From Hymenobacter sp. GOD-10R (lineage in GTDB: Bacteria; Bacteroidota; Bacteroidia; Cytophagales; Hymenobacteraceae), in the NCBI RefSeq assembly GCF_035609205.1, contig NZ_CP141184.1, positions 5,587,001 through 5,651,000 of the forward strand: 64,000 nt of DNA, read 5' to 3'. Of the stretch, positions 63,613 to 64,000 are shown piece by piece. The notes beneath the pieces were generated by a model. The model worked only from the letters and a program-made list of their open reading frames with translations, was not told where the DNA came from and ran no database searches. Made by a program: the position numbers and the translations under genes. Every line of letters begins with the position of its first letter. The stretch's first letter is position 1.

Positions 63613-64000
63613 TTACTTCTTAACAATTGGTGAGTCCTCAGGGCAACGAATCTTGTAGAAGGTATATGAGACACTCAGACCGTTGTAGAAATACCAATCT
63701 TTGTCGTGGCTATTAGCAATTAATGGGCTCTGCTTGCTGATATGATCTAAGTTATCCGTAAAAGCTTTACGAGCGCCTACTTCCAAGCCTAGGTTCCAGC
63801 GCCGCGACATGGCATACTTGAAGCCGATACCTGCTGGCACAGAAATACCCAACATACTGCCACTCTTGTTCAGTTCGCCTGCCAACGCAGCGTTGTTAGT
63901 TTTCGTTTCGGTGTTAGCATAGAAACCTGCGATGCCAATAAACACATACGGGGTGAAGTGTACCTTATCGCGCCGGTTATGATAATCATAGAAGTTATAC
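63613..64000 (-). CDS. Outer-membrane beta-barrel protein, C-terminal part (cut by window end)
   Basis: The last 128 codons of a protein that continues beyond the window. Visible strands alternate polar and hydrophobic residues (DKVHFTPYVFIGIAGFYA, GISVPAGIGFKYAMSRRWNL, GLSVSYTFYKI), as in small outer-membrane barrels of the DUF6089 kind commonly encoded just before uppS and bamA in Bacteroidota. The C-terminus CPEDSPIVKK extends past the last strand. The start is not in the window. Confidence 0.75.
   Translation of the reverse strand, partial: YNFYDYHNRRDKVHFTPYVFIGIAGFYANTETKTNNAALAGELNKSGSMLGISVPAGIGFKYAMSRRWNLGLEVGARKAFTDNLDHISKQSPLIANSHDKDWYFYNGLSVSYTFYKIRCPEDSPIVKK

Overview
The window looks like chromosomal DNA from a Bacteroidota member, most likely Hymenobacter or a near relative (Hymenobacteraceae). 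The reasons are the gene order uppS-bamA-ompH-ompH, the exbB-exbD-exbD-tonB locus with a second tonB, -7 promoter elements of the TAnnTTTG type, little sign of Shine-Dalgarno sites, and several inverted intergenic repeats of the kind scattered through Hymenobacter genomes. The genus assignment is an inference. Gene density is high, and I see no tRNA, rRNA, CRISPR array, insertion sequence or phage gene.

Layout. 1-3.2 kb: a fatty-acid degradation island (3-hydroxyacyl-CoA dehydrogenase, cut by the window edge, a MarR regulator with a palindromic operator, and an acyl-CoA ligase). 3.3-6.7 kb: an arginase-fold protein missing half of its metal ligands, a small cytochrome b5-like protein, MurQ, a conserved unknown and a small alanine-rich lipoprotein. 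6.9-10.6 kb: the GTPases Der and Era, and ferrochelatase. 10.7-15.8 kb: a transglutaminase / alpha-E / circularly permuted ATP-grasp set with a divergent zinc metallopeptidase. 15.9-19.6 kb: an overlapping 5-oxoprolinase operon (pxpB-pxpC-pxpA) ending in an NRAMP-like transporter that lacks the metal-binding DPGN motif. 19.9-25.6 kb: an M1 aminopeptidase, a PaaE-type ferredoxin reductase and a secreted FG-GAP protein.

25.7-44.6 kb is a biosynthetic cluster: an Sfp-type phosphopantetheinyl transferase; a 2338-residue NRPS (A with inserted methyltransferase, PCP, C, A, PCP, thioesterase) on the plus strand; and a convergent two-gene line on the minus strand in which a 2245-residue NRPS-PKS hybrid (A-PCP-KS-AT-ACP-aminotransferase) feeds a 1344-residue NRPS (C-A-PCP-TE). 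The hybrid should make a beta-amino acid from an amino acid and malonyl-CoA. The plus-strand NRPS should make an N-methylated dipeptide, and its thioesterase appears to have a Cys/Glu/His triad. No transporter or regulator gene lies in the cluster.

45.2-50.3 kb holds a PRC-barrel protein, a one-helix membrane protein, cysteine desulfurase, GlmM and MazG. 50.6-57.6 kb is a TonB energisation locus (ExbB, two ExbD, two TonB, a small membrane protein, a PstS-like lipoprotein, a TPR protein). 57.7-64 kb carries an RluD-type pseudouridine synthase, two OmpH/Skp chaperones, BamA, UppS and the end of an outer-membrane beta-barrel gene.

Two features run through the whole window. Terminators between convergent genes are very long perfect palindromes (arms up to 35 bp) that continue past the T-tract. 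Leu-Gly is encoded preferentially as CTA-GGN, so the word CTAG, which is rare in many bacteria, is common here.
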